Source of the DNA: Coriolopsis trogii
Taxonomy: Eukaryota; Basidiomycota; Agaricomycetes; Polyporales; Polyporaceae
DNA length: 64,000 bases
NCBI GenBank assembly: GCA_020543525.1
Contig: JAHYIO010000008.1
Span: 248,001 to 312,000, forward strand
Direction of reading: 5' to 3'
In this document: piece after piece, positions 1 to 11,002 of the stretch
How the letters are laid out: every line of letters begins with the position of its first letter
Position numbering within the stretch: the first letter of the stretch is position 1
Notes under the pieces: model-generated
What the model was told of the DNA's origin: nothing
What the model saw: the letters and a program-made list of their open reading frames with translations, nothing else
Databases searched by the model: none
Position numbers and translations under genes: made by a program

Positions 1-43
1 CCTGCTCGCTCTTCTTCTCCCCATCTCTTTGCCACTCCCTGCA

Positions 44-733
44 ATGTGCTTGTGTCCTCCTGGCCGCCCCGTTGAGCGTGACTATGCAAGCAAGGCAGGA
101 GCAGACCGAGGGCAGCTACGCAAGGCACTCACAGATGCTCTCGGTGTGTACTGCACTCGCTCACAATGTTGCTGTGAATTCTGACCCTCCTCAGTCACGA
201 TGACAGGGAATCCATACGCCAGAATGTACTGGTCACCCGAGAGCTTCCGCCGGGAGGTGGTCATACGGTTCCGGCTCAAACTCGTTGGGTGGCCGCCACA
301 CATCCCGTTTGGGAACCCCAGTGACCTGTCTGGCCCCTCTTCAGCGCAGATCCGAGAGCTCAACGACCTCTGGGCCAGACACTTGCTGTTCTTTGCCAAG
401 GCGACGCCAGAGGAGGTTGCCGCTGCCCGCAAGAGCCTTGGGAATGCGACTCCTGGTCCGCTGTTTGCAGCTCCGGCCCCAAAGTTTGTGCGGCGTGACA
501 TGGGCAAGCGGCGCAAGCCATACACCCGGTATGTGAGGGAGGGGCCGAAAAGTGCGAAGGTTGTCGAGGACGAGGTGGATAGGGTGGCAGGAAGTGGTCC
601 TCCCGGTAGGAACAAGCTCATGATGTTGAAGCAAGGGGCCCGGTTGATCTGGCACAAGGGTGTGTGGCAGGAGTTGGCGCAGGGGGAGCTCTCGGATGAC
701 CCAATTTCTGACTATTCGGACGATGGGTTGTAG
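44..733 (+). CDS. Uncharacterised 'LVGWPP-IPFGNPS' family protein, copy 1
   Basis: Two-exon model: 44-143 and 195-733, joined by a 51-bp intron with donor gtgtgt and acceptor cctcag, giving about 212 residues. The first exon encodes a charged N-terminus (RPVERDY, then RGQLRKALTDAL). The second has a basic stretch followed by the motif LVGWPPHIPFGNPSD, then an aromatic-rich region and an acidic C-terminal tail. I recognise this only as a repeated family of unknown function in agaricomycete genomes, often near repeats. No catalytic motif is visible. The ATG at 44 is the first in the window in this frame, so an upstream exon cannot be excluded. A near-identical copy lies at 9207-9896. Confidence 0.6.
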
Positions 734-1607
734 CATACATTACTATGAGATTCTCTGGCAGGTGGAGCCACTCTGTCCACGAAGCCTGTACAAACCTTCC
801 TCCCAACTCTCCTATGAGGGCTCGATGCACTGCACCTGCGCACACGGTTTGCGCCATGCATGAGAGCGGCCAAGGGGTGAGAACTCTGTCATGCAAGCGG
901 GCGAATTGCGCACGGTGTTCACAATATCCCGGATGGTTCGCATACTTGCATGCGGAGCGGGTGGGCTCGCTTCTAGCCAGGGGTCTCAGGCATCTTGGCT
1001 CACATGCAGTGTGGAACATCCTCAATTATCTGGACATCATGTATCAACGCCCCGGGTCGCCTCTATAGTGCTCCCAGCCGGGAGTCCCGGTCAACGCGCG
1101 GCGTGGAAAATCCGAGTGCTCAATATCACAGATACATGACCCTGACCGCCGTTACGTTCTCTCTGCTCAACGGGCATGCTTCTGCTATCCAACCCACTGG
1201 GAGCCCCAACAGCACAGAGTGCACCGTGCACCGTGCACCTCCTCCTGTGAGTTGGCAGGCCATTTGTGGCGCAGTCTGTTCACCATCGCGGAAGCCTTGG
1301 GAAGGCATCAACAGACAAGCGAACCGTTCAGGAGGATCAGAGATGCGCACGTCGGCAGCGGCAACAGTCGCATTTTCCAGCACTCGTAATTACGTTGCTA
1401 TCCGTGTGGATACCGCATCTGCGGGGAGCGGTTCCACTGCGCATATTGCGCCGGGTCAAGAAAGCCCCTGTTCGTCGTCTCAAATCCGAGGTCAACATGC
1501 AGATCTTCCATTCAGTAGAGTGTCCGATAGATTACATTGACGTGTTTTCTCGTATGTACAAGACTCAAAGAGTGCAAACAGTCGACTTCAAAGACAACTA
1601 GCTACCT
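734..1607. other. Spacer between small gene and minisatellite
   Basis: About 870 bases follow the small gene. Open frames here are short, overlap on both strands and show no recognisable protein motif. The region contains a palindrome-like block around 1070-1090 (ctcccagccgggag) that also occurs in the second copy and, in a variant form, near 7433 and 8590. I see no supported gene. The second copy differs by scattered substitutions and one 9-base insertion near 10610. Confidence 0.5.
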
Positions 1608-1830
1608 GAGTGACCACCTACCTCTAAGGACACGACTTCCAAGACAAATCACCCACCTCTGAACAGATAGCCTACCTCCTAGACGAATAACCCACCTGTG
1701 AACAGATAGCCCACCTCTGAACAGCCACACTCCCTAGACACATAACCCACCTTTGGACAAATAACCCACCTGTGAACAAATAACGTACCTTTGAACCCAC
1801 CTCTGAACAAATAACTCACCCTTGAACGTC
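1608..1830. repeat. Degenerate ~20-bp minisatellite, copy 1
   Basis: About ten imperfect direct repeats of roughly 20 bp, with a core resembling ataacccacctctgaaca, lie immediately beyond the 3' end of the minus-strand F-box gene. Units differ by substitutions in the central cct(c/g/t)tga and in spacer length. The same array with the same unit order is at about 10780-11002, so it was present before the segment duplicated. It may include the 3' UTR or terminator of the F-box gene. Confidence 0.85.
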
Positions 1831-1941
1831 CAGAGGTAGACCATCGATCCGGACAATCTCACGCGCAAATCGTGCTCGCGGCGTGATTGCCCGTCTCCAC
1901 TCGCGCGTGCAACACCGACCCCCGCTCTCACACCACCCACC

Positions 1942-4749
1942 TTAGCCCTGGCCCCTGGCCCCTTGCCCCTTGCCGCACGCCAAGCCGCTCGCGAGCCCGT
2001 TCGTCAACGCGCCAACCGCCACGGACCCATTTGACGTCGACCTGGCCGAAACAAGTCTGACAGAAGTCGGCCTGTCGACGAGGTCAGCTCGGTGTCTCTT
2101 CCCGGATACGGGCGAGGAGCCTGCGTCGTCCAGTTCTTCACTCGACCGTTTCCGCTGGCGCAACGGCGAGCTCGACGGCGGTGGTACAATCGTCACCGAC
2201 GGCGACAGCGACTCCTCCTCTGCCACCTCTCTCCGCATCCGTTTCGGCGGTGTCCGCGCCCGCTCTGACCGGTCGACGTCGGCCTCGATCGACCACGAGG
2301 GCACGTCCGATTCTGCGTCCAGATCTGACGAAGGCCGTTTGCGCGACGTGGCGTGGTATGCGGAGACGAGGGCGGGGGACTCGGGTATCGAGAGAGACGT
2401 GTCGTCGCCTCGCTCTGACTCGCCGTCTTCAGACTCTTCCTCCGACCCGTCCAGGTCGTCCTCTTCCTCTTCCTCGAGGACATCGTCGCGCGCAACAGGG
2501 GGGTCCTGGAGCCTGATCTGCACTGGAGGCTGATTTGGCTGTTGCTGAGCGACAGACAGTTGGGCCTGTGTTGGGACGGTGGCCCCTGCGGGCACGTTCG
2601 CGTTCATCATCGCCCGCTCACATATCGAGCACCGACACTGGTACAGGGGTGCGCAAGCCTCGCGCCACGCCTGTGTGCCGTCAGCATCCCGATCGTCAGT
2701 TTATGAGAGCAACAGACGTACCGCAATCAATGCCTCCACGCTGTATGGCGGCATGTGCTGAGCCGTCACGGGTACGTACGGGATCGGTCGAAGCAGTTCA
2801 GGCGCCTTCATCATGGGCGATATCGGTGACGGGATACCAGTCACAGGGGACGACACGACAGCCTCGTCCTCCTTCGCCGTGGGCGGTGGAGATGGCGTCG
2901 TCTGTAGTGTAGTCGTCGACAACACGGGGCTCGTGATGTGTGAACGGTCCGATCGCGACGACGACGACGAGTCGTCCTCGTCCTTGACCGCCCGTCGTCC
3001 GTCCTCCAACCGCGCGTGCCTCCGCCGCTCCAGCCAGTCGATGCCGTTGTACCAAGTCGATTCGTCCCGCAGCTCACGCAGAACGTCCTCGGTCGACATT
3101 CGCACGGCGCGAATCGCAGGGTCCGTACCATCCGCGGCGCACTCCATCACCAGCTTGCGCACGACGTTGCGCAGCGGAGGCAGGAGAATCTCCCGCATCT
3201 GCCGCTGGAATGCACGAAACGTCTGTTCACAGAGCCCAAAAGAGGGAGCATGGGGGACAGAGTGGGTCTTGGGTCGCGGGTGCTCGAGCTCCTGCGCCTC
3301 GTCGCCTTGGCCATCCTCCAGCGCACCTTCGTAGATAGCACGACGGTTCCAAGGACACGGGTGCTGCGCTGGTGCTAGTCGCGGTCGACCCTGATTCGTG
3401 TTGTTGTACCAATCGTCGGCCGGACTGATCCAATGGCCGTCCAGTATCCGGTTGCGTGCCCAGTCGTTGAGGGCCAGTTCCCGGATCCCGCCCGCGTCTT
3501 CCGTCAGACTGAGCATCTCCGGGTCGTCCAGGTCGTCTTCACTCAGCTCTTCGTCGCTGCCGTATGCCTCGCCGGCTTCTGCTCTCGACACGTATCGCGA
3601 CGCCGCGAGGGCCTGCTGGAGCATGTCTCCGAGCTTCGTGAACGTCCGCAGCCAGTGTTTGTCCTCCGCGACCTGGAGCACGTCTCGGATCGAACCCTCA
3701 CCCATGTCGATGAACGCCTCCACCGACTGCTTCGTCTCCCAGTCCACATGCGCCCATCTCCGAGCGTTCACCGCCTCCTGCCACTCCGGCCGGATCTGCA
3801 CTCTCCTCCAAAACCCTTCGTTGCGGCACGTCCGACACGTCGCTTCCACACCGGGCCACGTCTCTTCGTCCTCGTTTTCGACGCAAGTGATAGCGTTGTA
3901 CGTTTGCGTATAGTCGTCATCGAATTCGCCTCGAGGCGCTTCGCGGAGACATACACCGCAGAATGCGTTGCTCTTCCGGTGCTCCTTGCAGAGGCTGATG
4001 ACGCCGAGAGTGGGCGTCGTGGTGGAGCGCTTTGCACTTCCGGTGCAGAGGCCCTCGTTGTTGTACGGGTAGTTGATGCGACACACCGTGCACGAATTGT
4101 CCAACAAGGACCGATAGTGTCGATACATGGTTATGCGTTGTGCGTGGGCTCCGTTGGAGCCGGCGGTGGGGTGCATGTAGAGGAGGTAGTTGTACGAACC
4201 GGTGGGATCGAGGACAGCGCACGCCTTGTTCCAGAAGAGATGGCATTCGACTGTCGGGTAGCGAATGAGCATGAGACACGGAAGGCAGGCGCGACGAAAC
4301 GCGTCGACACGACTCCGACGCCGTCGCGAACATGTGCGGGTGGCTCGACTGGATCCCTACGCGAGCGCGGAGAATAAAGACACTCACGATGAACCTTCCA
4401 CGCGGGGAACAAGTGCATTACTTTCTCCATCTCCAAACCGTCACGGAGGGTCGTGAATGCGAAACGTTGAGGCCACATCTCCCGGACTTCCCATGTATTC
4501 GGACAGTACCCGCTCGCGGATGCATCGAGGAGGTAGAAAGTCGTGATCAGCCTGAACAAGACGTTAAGCCGGGCGGTGGCGCAAAGCAATAAGCGACGTG
4601 AGGACATGCCTGACGATCTCTCCGGGGAGATCCTGCCACGAACGGGCGGTCTTGCCCTTGTAGACGTGTTGCATGAGCTGTTTGTTGTGCTCGACGACGA
4701 AGACGTTGCCGGAGACGACGTCGAGAGCGGTGTGTGTCGAGGACGCCAT
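1942..4749 (-). CDS. F-box protein with Cys-rich region, copy 1
   Basis: Model on the minus strand: exons 4749-4610, 4551-4388, 4250-2722 and 2670-1942, about 853 residues. F-box proteins recruit substrates to SCF ubiquitin ligases. Residues about 37-75 carry the F-box (WQDLPGEIV joined to RLITTFYLLDAS), followed by YCPNTWEVREMW typical of this basidiomycete family. Next comes a region with paired cysteines (CTVCRINYPY, CGVCLRE, CRTCRNEG) that looks like a zinc-binding module, then acidic segments and a second CxxC (RCSICE) near residue 620. The C-terminus is disordered, acidic and Ser-rich with basic KRM/KR patches that resemble nuclear-localisation signals. Intron 1 (4609-4552) uses a GC donor. 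The C-terminal end differs from copy 2 because of a small tandem-repeat indel near 1942-1975. Substrate unknown. Confidence 0.82.
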
Positions 4750-4876
4750 TGCGCAGGCGTCACAGGAATGTGGGAGGTGACAGATCGCGACAAGCCAGTG
4801 TCACAGTGGGTAATTGCCCCCGTATACGCAGCCACTCCCACTCTCCCACGCACGGACCTCTCCCCCAGCGCCCATT

Positions 4877-5199
4877 ACCAGACTGCAGTGACACACCCAG
4901 GCCATCCCAGCGTCTCATCTGCATGGTCCTCGGAGATCGCGACTGACGTCGCTCGCGCTTGAGCCTCACACTCGCGCTCGCTCGTCTCTGCCCTGCTCGC
5001 CTGCCTCTGTCTCTGTCTGCCTCTGTCTCCGCGTCTGCCGTCGTCTCCGCGTCTGCCGCTCTCCGCTCGCTTGCTCACTCGTCCCTCGCTCTCCCAAGAC
5101 TCAAGTCTCCTCCGCCCGCCTCCAGCGCTCCCTCGCGCTCCCGCCCCGGCTCGAAGATGAAGACTTGCGACGTCGCATGGGATGCCTCTTGCACGCCCA
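4877..5199. other. Spacer between duplication and kinase array
   Basis: Low-complexity C/T-rich sequence (repeated ctctgtctctg and cgctcgctcg) between the divergent upstream side of the F-box gene and the kinase fragments. It may hold the F-box promoter, but no clear TATA element was found. No gene is supported. Confidence 0.4.
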
Positions 5200-7345
5200 C
5201 TCTCTCGTCCCCATCTGTGCGCGTCTCAATCCAAGCCGACTCCAGCAAGCCCACTCTCGGTCGAGGAGGATATTGCAACCTCCTCCTCGCGAACGCGTCT
5301 TTTGGTGCTGGCTCGATGCGACTACATGGTATGTAAGTGAACAGCACGCTCGCTGCGCGCTCCCTTTGTCTCAATCCAGGTACGTCCCAACACCAGTCCT
5401 CCGCCGCCGCTCTGCCATCCGCCGGTCTCAGGTCAACTGCGCCTTCACCGATGCTTGTCTGGCGTCCAATGCGTCTCCTCTCCCAGTCGCCATCGACACG
5501 CTCAGGCTCTTGTGTCCGCAACTCGCCCGGGCTCGTACACTCGGACATCAAGCCTGCGAACATCTTGCTTCCGACCGTCCTAATAGCTCACTACTCATCC
5601 GTCAGAGACGACGACTTCTCCACCAGTGCCGCCTGTACCGCGTCTTGGACGCCGCCTGGGCACCGACGGCCAGCGGGAGCTCTCATACACCCGACGCTAC
5701 GCTGCTTCGATACTTCTTTGAATGACGACGAGTGTGTAAACTACTACAGTCGGACTATGGATACTCTCTGTGCACCGCTCTGCCACCCAGCGGTCTCGAG
5801 TCGGGTATACCTGCTTCCACCCGGAAACTGATCCAGTCTCCCGCTCCCGCTGTCTGGAACTGTCTCTCTCACAACATTGTCCCCCTCTAGTGCTTCCCTC
5901 TATCTGTCTGACAACTCTGCCATCCGCTAGACTAGTCCTCGGGCCCACGCGCACGCCGATACACATCAAGCCTGTGAACATCTCCGTCTCGGCCGACGAC
6001 TACATCATGATCACGGACTTTGGGTCGTCTGGGAACTGCCCTCGCACAATGGCTCCACGTCTCTACGCTCCAATCACGTCTTGGACGTTCTGGTCCCGAT
6101 TCAACAACATCACCTTGTGTGGGGACAACCAAGCGTCCTTCACTCGACGCTACGCTGCTCCAGAACTTGTCAAAGAGCCTCCGTCCTGTATTACGACGAG
6201 CATGTAGACTACTACAGCTGGGGTACGGTGCACAGGGAGCGGTCTCAAGCCGGGTACGCCTGCTCCCATCCGGGAACCTAATCCACTCTCCCGTTCATGC
6301 TATCTCAAACTCTGTCTCCCTCACGACATTGTCCCCTTCTAGTGCTTCCCTCTATCTGTCTGATGACTCCGCCATCCGCTGAACTGGTTCTTGGGCTCAC
6401 GCGCAGACATCAAGCCTGCGAACATCTTGCTCACGGTCGACTGTCCTAATACCTCATCTGCTAGAGATGACAATGGGCCAGACTTCTCCACCGATGCCGC
6501 CCGGACCGCATCTAGGACGACGCCATCATCTTGACCATCAATGGCCAGCTCAAGCTCTCTCGCACCCGACACCACGCTGCTCCAGAACTTGTCAAAGCGC
6601 CTCCATCCTGGATTATGACGAACATGTAAACTACTACAGTTGTGCTACAGTGCACAGAGAGCGGTCTCGACTTGAGTACACCCGCTCCCGGCCGGAACAC
6701 TATTCCGCTCACGCTGTGTTGAAGTCTGTCAGAGCCTACCACTCACGCTGCTCTCCCCTTCCAGTGCTTCCCTCTATCTATCTGACGACTGGGCTCACGC
6801 GCAGGCTGTCACACATCAAGCCTGCGAACATCTCCGTCCCAGCCGACGACCACATTGTGATCCGGCCCGTCGGTCGTCTACGAACCGCCGTCGCACAATG
6901 GGCTTGACGTCTCGACAAATGCTGCCCGGCCTGCATCTCGGTTGCTCTGCCCGCGGTCCAGCACCGTCACCTCGTGCGGGGACGACCAAGCGTCCGCGTC
7001 CTTCACCCACGCTGCTCGAGAACTCCCTGTCATGCTGCGAGAACTGGCGCTTCACAAGATGCTCAGTGCTGACGGCACTTTCTCATGTATGGACTTTGGG
7101 TCGTTTACGAGCCGCCCTCTGCTGACGAGTACGACGGGCTCATTTCCTCGGTCAATGCCGCCTGGACCGCGTCTCATACGTTCAAGCCGCCGTGCAGCAC
7201 AATCCCTCGACGCTACACTGCTCCGGAACTCCTCGAAGCGCCTGCGACGTTGCCGGTCCCCGTGTACGACAAGCGTGTGGACTACTACAGTCTGTGGGCG
7301 ACATACCTGATGCTGACGGCTCGCTTGCGACCGATGGGAGTGCGC
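5200..7345 (+). pseudogene. Tandem array of decayed protein-kinase fragments
   Basis: Pieces of a serine/threonine protein kinase recur in order on the plus strand, interrupted by stops and frame changes. A glycine-rich-loop remnant (LGRGGYCNLLLA) lies near 5252. The catalytic-loop remnant (DIKPANI) occurs four times, at about 5544, 5962, 6407 and 6812. A DFG-loop remnant (ITDFGSSG) is near 6008. The activation-segment end (RRYAAPEL) and following DYYSWG-like segment recur near 5693, 6145, 6569 and 7209. The stretch tgcttccctctatct recurs at about 5891, 6343 and 6765, giving a period of roughly 405-450 bp. No continuous kinase frame exists. I infer repeated local duplication of the catalytic half of a kinase gene followed by decay; which unit is closest to the parent is not clear. 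Confidence 0.8.
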
Positions 7346-9163
7346 TAGTCTGGGGGTGTATCGGGAGGGTGAGTGGACAAGGACTGTGTGGACTCGGAGT
7401 GTACGTACAATTCACATACGTGGAATAGTGCTCCCGGCTGGGAGCTCATTCGCTGACTGGGCTATGCGACGGCTGCCGGGTGCAATAGACTCGCACAGCA
7501 AATTGAAGCCTGCTCGAGACGAGGCAAGGTGAGTTTGCAGCAATGAATACAGGGTGAACACCAGTACATACCCAATGTGCATGGGCACGCGCTGCAGACG
7601 GTCGGACGAGGTGAGTGAACACGATGAACGTCATAGACAGCATCTCATACTCACCCGGTGTGGGTGATTCCTCCGAGACGCGACGGGCATGCTAACGCGA
7701 GCGACAAAACTTCTGCGCGTCACCGGTTCTTGCCGTTCGCATGACCGTCACGACGACGATAACGAGTTTACGTTCAGCACCGGCATGCAACTCATCCCCC
7801 ACGAAGTGCGGCGCATTGGAGGAGCAGCGGTGGCAACAGGATGAACACGGTCATCTTCGCATCTGTGCGCTAACGGGGACAGGCAGGATCAGTTCCGCAA
7901 ACCAGCCGTCACTGATTCGGACGAAGACACTCACCGACTGCTACCCCTGCTGTGCATCACGAGGTGAGTGGGAGAGGGAAGGGCAAAGGACTGAGGGATG
8001 TCAGACACGACTCGGACTGGACCTCTTATGCCATCCGCTTGTATGCCATTGCCCACGATGGGCGCTGTGTCCGCTCCCTCGCATCGTGCCATCATGACGC
8101 TACATCTCTTGTCTTCCCATGCGCGATCATCCCTGTCTCGCGTCAGAGCCGTTCAGGGTAAGATAATGAGAAGATGGGACGGGTTGCCTCTGCCAAGCGT
8201 TGAAGAGGTCTCACAAGAATTTGCGCCTGAAGTGAGTGATTAGTCCGTGTGTGTGTATGCCTGGAGCGACAAAGAGAAGAATCCGCTCTCTCAACTTGAA
8301 ACTATCACATGAAGCCATGCTACGGCTTTGAACCTGGTGAAATCGCACCTCAATGCGCACCCGGACACGACGCAGCAATGTGCAGGGATGCGGGCATGCC
8401 GTGCACCGAGTTCCGGGCTCGCTTCAGCACTAGCACGGTAACCACATGGCTGGCACAACCCGGAACATTGTACGTACATACACACCCAATCTGCACTCGC
8501 TTGACCTGACACTCACATCCCGGGGTGACCCTGTCGGATATCAGACAATAGTGTGGGCTCTCAGGGATCCCTGTTGTACGATTCATACCGGCCGGGAGCT
8601 CCTGGTTGGAAATTGCGATCTATGCAACCGGCATGGATCTCGATAGATATGAGATGAGTGTGCCCAGCCATTCTCAGGCTGCTACCGTCATCTTGGCTCT
8701 GATTTCTATGCAGCCAGTGGTCAAATTGTGTTAGTGCGCTTGCTGGCTATACATGATGGAGAAAACCAACCGCAGAGACCTTGTTATTGGGTCACTGGCA
8801 AGGTCATCTGTGTGCAGGTCACGGACAAGCACGAGACGGCGTGTGAGTGACAGGCTACCTCCTCCGTATTGACAAGATATTGTGAGGCAGCAAGCCTTGA
8901 GTATGTGCATTTGTATATTTGCGGTTGTCTGGCAGGTCTGCAGCCGTCTCATCAACCATTCTTGCATCCCACTGAAGACTAATCCCAAGCGGGAATTGCT
9001 CCGTCCTTCGCATGGAACTCTGGCAGGCTGGGCGCTGCCTCAAATGCCGTGTTTCTCACCCAGGTATGACCCTGCAACTTGGACCCTGTCGCTTCCATTG
9101 ATTCTGCCAACTACTGTCCAATGCCTGTCCAGGAACTCAACCTGGACACCAGTCACACTCCCT
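7346..9163. other. Intergenic stretch with no supported gene
   Basis: About 1.8 kb between the kinase fragments and the second copy of the duplicated segment. Several gtgagtg strings occur (about 7612, 7968, 8229, 8846) that look like splice donors, but no exon chain with coherent protein content could be built on either strand. It may be decayed coding sequence. Nothing more can be supported. Confidence 0.4.
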
Positions 9164-9206
9164 CCTGCTCACTCTTCTTCTCCCCATCTCTTTGCCACTC
9201 CCTGCA

Positions 9207-9896
9207 ATGTGCTTGTGTCCTCCTGGCCGCCCCGTTGAGCGTGACTATGCAAGCAAGGCAGGAGCAGACCGAGGGCAGCTACGCAAGGCACTCACAGATG
9301 CTCTCGGTGTGTACTGCGCTCGCTCACAATGTTGCTGTGAATTCTGACCCTCCTCAGTCATGATGACAGGGAATCCATACGCCAGAATGTACTGGTCACC
9401 CGAGAGCTTCCGCCGGGAGGTGGTCATACGGTTCCGGCTCAAACTCGTTGGGTGGCCGCCACACATCCCGTTTGGGAACCCCAGCGACCCGTCTGGCCCC
9501 TCTTCAGCGCAGATCCGAGAGCTCAACGACCTCAGGGCCAGACACTTGCTGTTCTTTGCCAAGGCAATGCCAGAGGAGGTTGCCGCTGCACGCCAGAGCC
9601 TTGGGAATGCGACTCCCGGTCCGCTATTTGCAGCTCCGGCCCCGAAGTTTGTGCGGCGTGACATGGGCAAGCGGCGCAAGCCATACACCCGGTATGTGAG
9701 GGAGGGGCCGAAAAGTGCGAAGATTGTCGAGGACAAGGTGGATAGGGCGGCAGGAGGTGGTCCTCCTGGTAGGAACAAGCTCATGATGTTGAAGCAAGGG
9801 GCCCGGTTAATCTGGCACAAGGGTGTGTGGCAGGAGTTGGCGCAGGGGGAGCTCTCGGATGACCCAATTTCTGACTATTCGGACAATGGGTTGTAG
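9207..9896 (+). CDS. Uncharacterised 'LVGWPP-IPFGNPS' family protein, copy 2
   Basis: Same two-exon structure as copy 1: 9207-9306 and 9358-9896, intron 51 bp, about 212 residues. Only about a dozen residues differ, for example RAAGGGPP for RVAGSGPP and SDNGL for SDDGL at the end. The frame is open throughout, and most changes are conservative, so both copies may still be under constraint or may have duplicated very recently. Function unknown. Confidence 0.6.
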
Positions 9897-10779
9897 CATA
9901 CATTACTATGAGATTCTCTGGCAGGTGGAGCCACTCTGTCCACGAAGCCTGTACAAACCTTCCTCCCAACTCTCCTATGAGGGCTCGATGCACTGCACCT
10001 GCGCACACGGTTTGCGCCATGCATGAGAGCGGCCAAGGGGTGAGAACTCTGTCATGCAAGTGGGCGAATTGCGCACGGTGTTCACAATATCCCGGATGGT
10101 TCGCATACTTGCATGCGGAGTGGGTGGGCTCGCTTCTAGCCAGGGGTCTCAGGCATCTTGGCTCACATGCAGTGTGGAACATCCTCAATTATCTGGACAT
10201 CATTTATCAACGCCCCGGGTCGCCTCTATAGTGCTCCCAGCCGGGAGTCCCGGTCAACGCGCGGTGTGGAAAATCCGAGTGCTCAATATCACAGATACAT
10301 GACCCTGACCGCCGTTACGTTCTCTCTGCTCAACGAGCATGCTTCTGCTATCCAACCCACTGGGAGCCCCAACAGCACAGAGTGCACCGTGCACCGTGCA
10401 CCTCCTCCTGTGAGTTGGCAGGCCATTTGTGGCGCAGTCCGTTCACCATCGCGGAAGCTTTGGGAAGGCATCAACAGACAAGCGAACCGTTCAGGAGGAT
10501 CAGAGATGCGCACGTCGGCAGCGGCAACAGTCGCATTTTCCAGCACTCGTAATTACATTGCTATCCGTGTGGATACCGCATCTGCGGGGAGTGGATCCAC
10601 TGCGCGTATTACACTGAGAACTCCGGGTCAAGAAAGCCCCTGTTCGTCGTCTCAAATCCGAGGTCAACATGCAGATCTTCCATTCAGTAGAGTGTCCGAT
10701 AGATTACATTGACGTGTTTTCTCGTATGTACAAGACTCAAAGAGTGCAAACAGTCGACTTCAAAGACAACTAGCTACCT

Positions 10780-11002
10780 GAGTGACCACCTACCTCTAAG
10801 GACACGACTTCCAAGACAAATCACCCACCTCTGAACAGATAGCCTACCTCCTAGACGAATAACCCACCTGTGAACAGATAGCCCACCTCTGAACAGCCAC
10901 ACTCCCTAGACACATAACCCACCTTTGGACAAATAACCCACCTGTGAACAAATAACGTACCTTTGAACCCACCTCTGAACAAATAACTCACCCTTGAACG
11001 TC
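10780..11002. repeat. Degenerate ~20-bp minisatellite, copy 2
   Basis: The same array of imperfect ataacccacctctgaaca-like units as at 1608-1830, with the same order of variants. In this copy the reading frame of the F-box gene runs on to 10988, so its last codons and stop lie inside the minisatellite. Confidence 0.85.

Larger units (their letters stand above)
1..4876. repeat. Segmental duplication, copy 1 (5' end outside window)
   Basis: This stretch matches 9164-14044 in direct orientation almost base for base. The offset is 9163 near the left end, 9172 after a small indel near 1450, and 9166 from about 1990 onward. Similarity fades just after 4858, although an 11-base block (agcgcccatta) is still shared about 10 bases later. 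The unit holds the small gene at 44-733, the minisatellite at 1608-1830 and the F-box gene at 1942-4749. Because the copy is already in progress at base 1, its left boundary cannot be seen. It could be a tandem repeat with a period near 9.17 kb or a dispersed duplication. Confidence 0.95.

Noticed and set aside
82..657. 191-codon minus frame over the small duplicated gene
   Set aside because: It is antisense to the better supported two-exon plus-strand gene; the antisense frame is a by-product of GC-rich codon use and also occurs in copy 2.
1970..2533. Ser/Asp-rich plus-strand frame of 187 codons
   Set aside because: It is the complement of the acidic Ser-rich tail of the F-box protein; repetitive codons keep both strands open.
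7433..8620. Palindrome-like ggccgggagctcc blocks near 7433 and 8590, similar to 1070 and 10235
   Set aside because: Too short and variable to define terminal repeats of an element; no matching ends or target duplications found.
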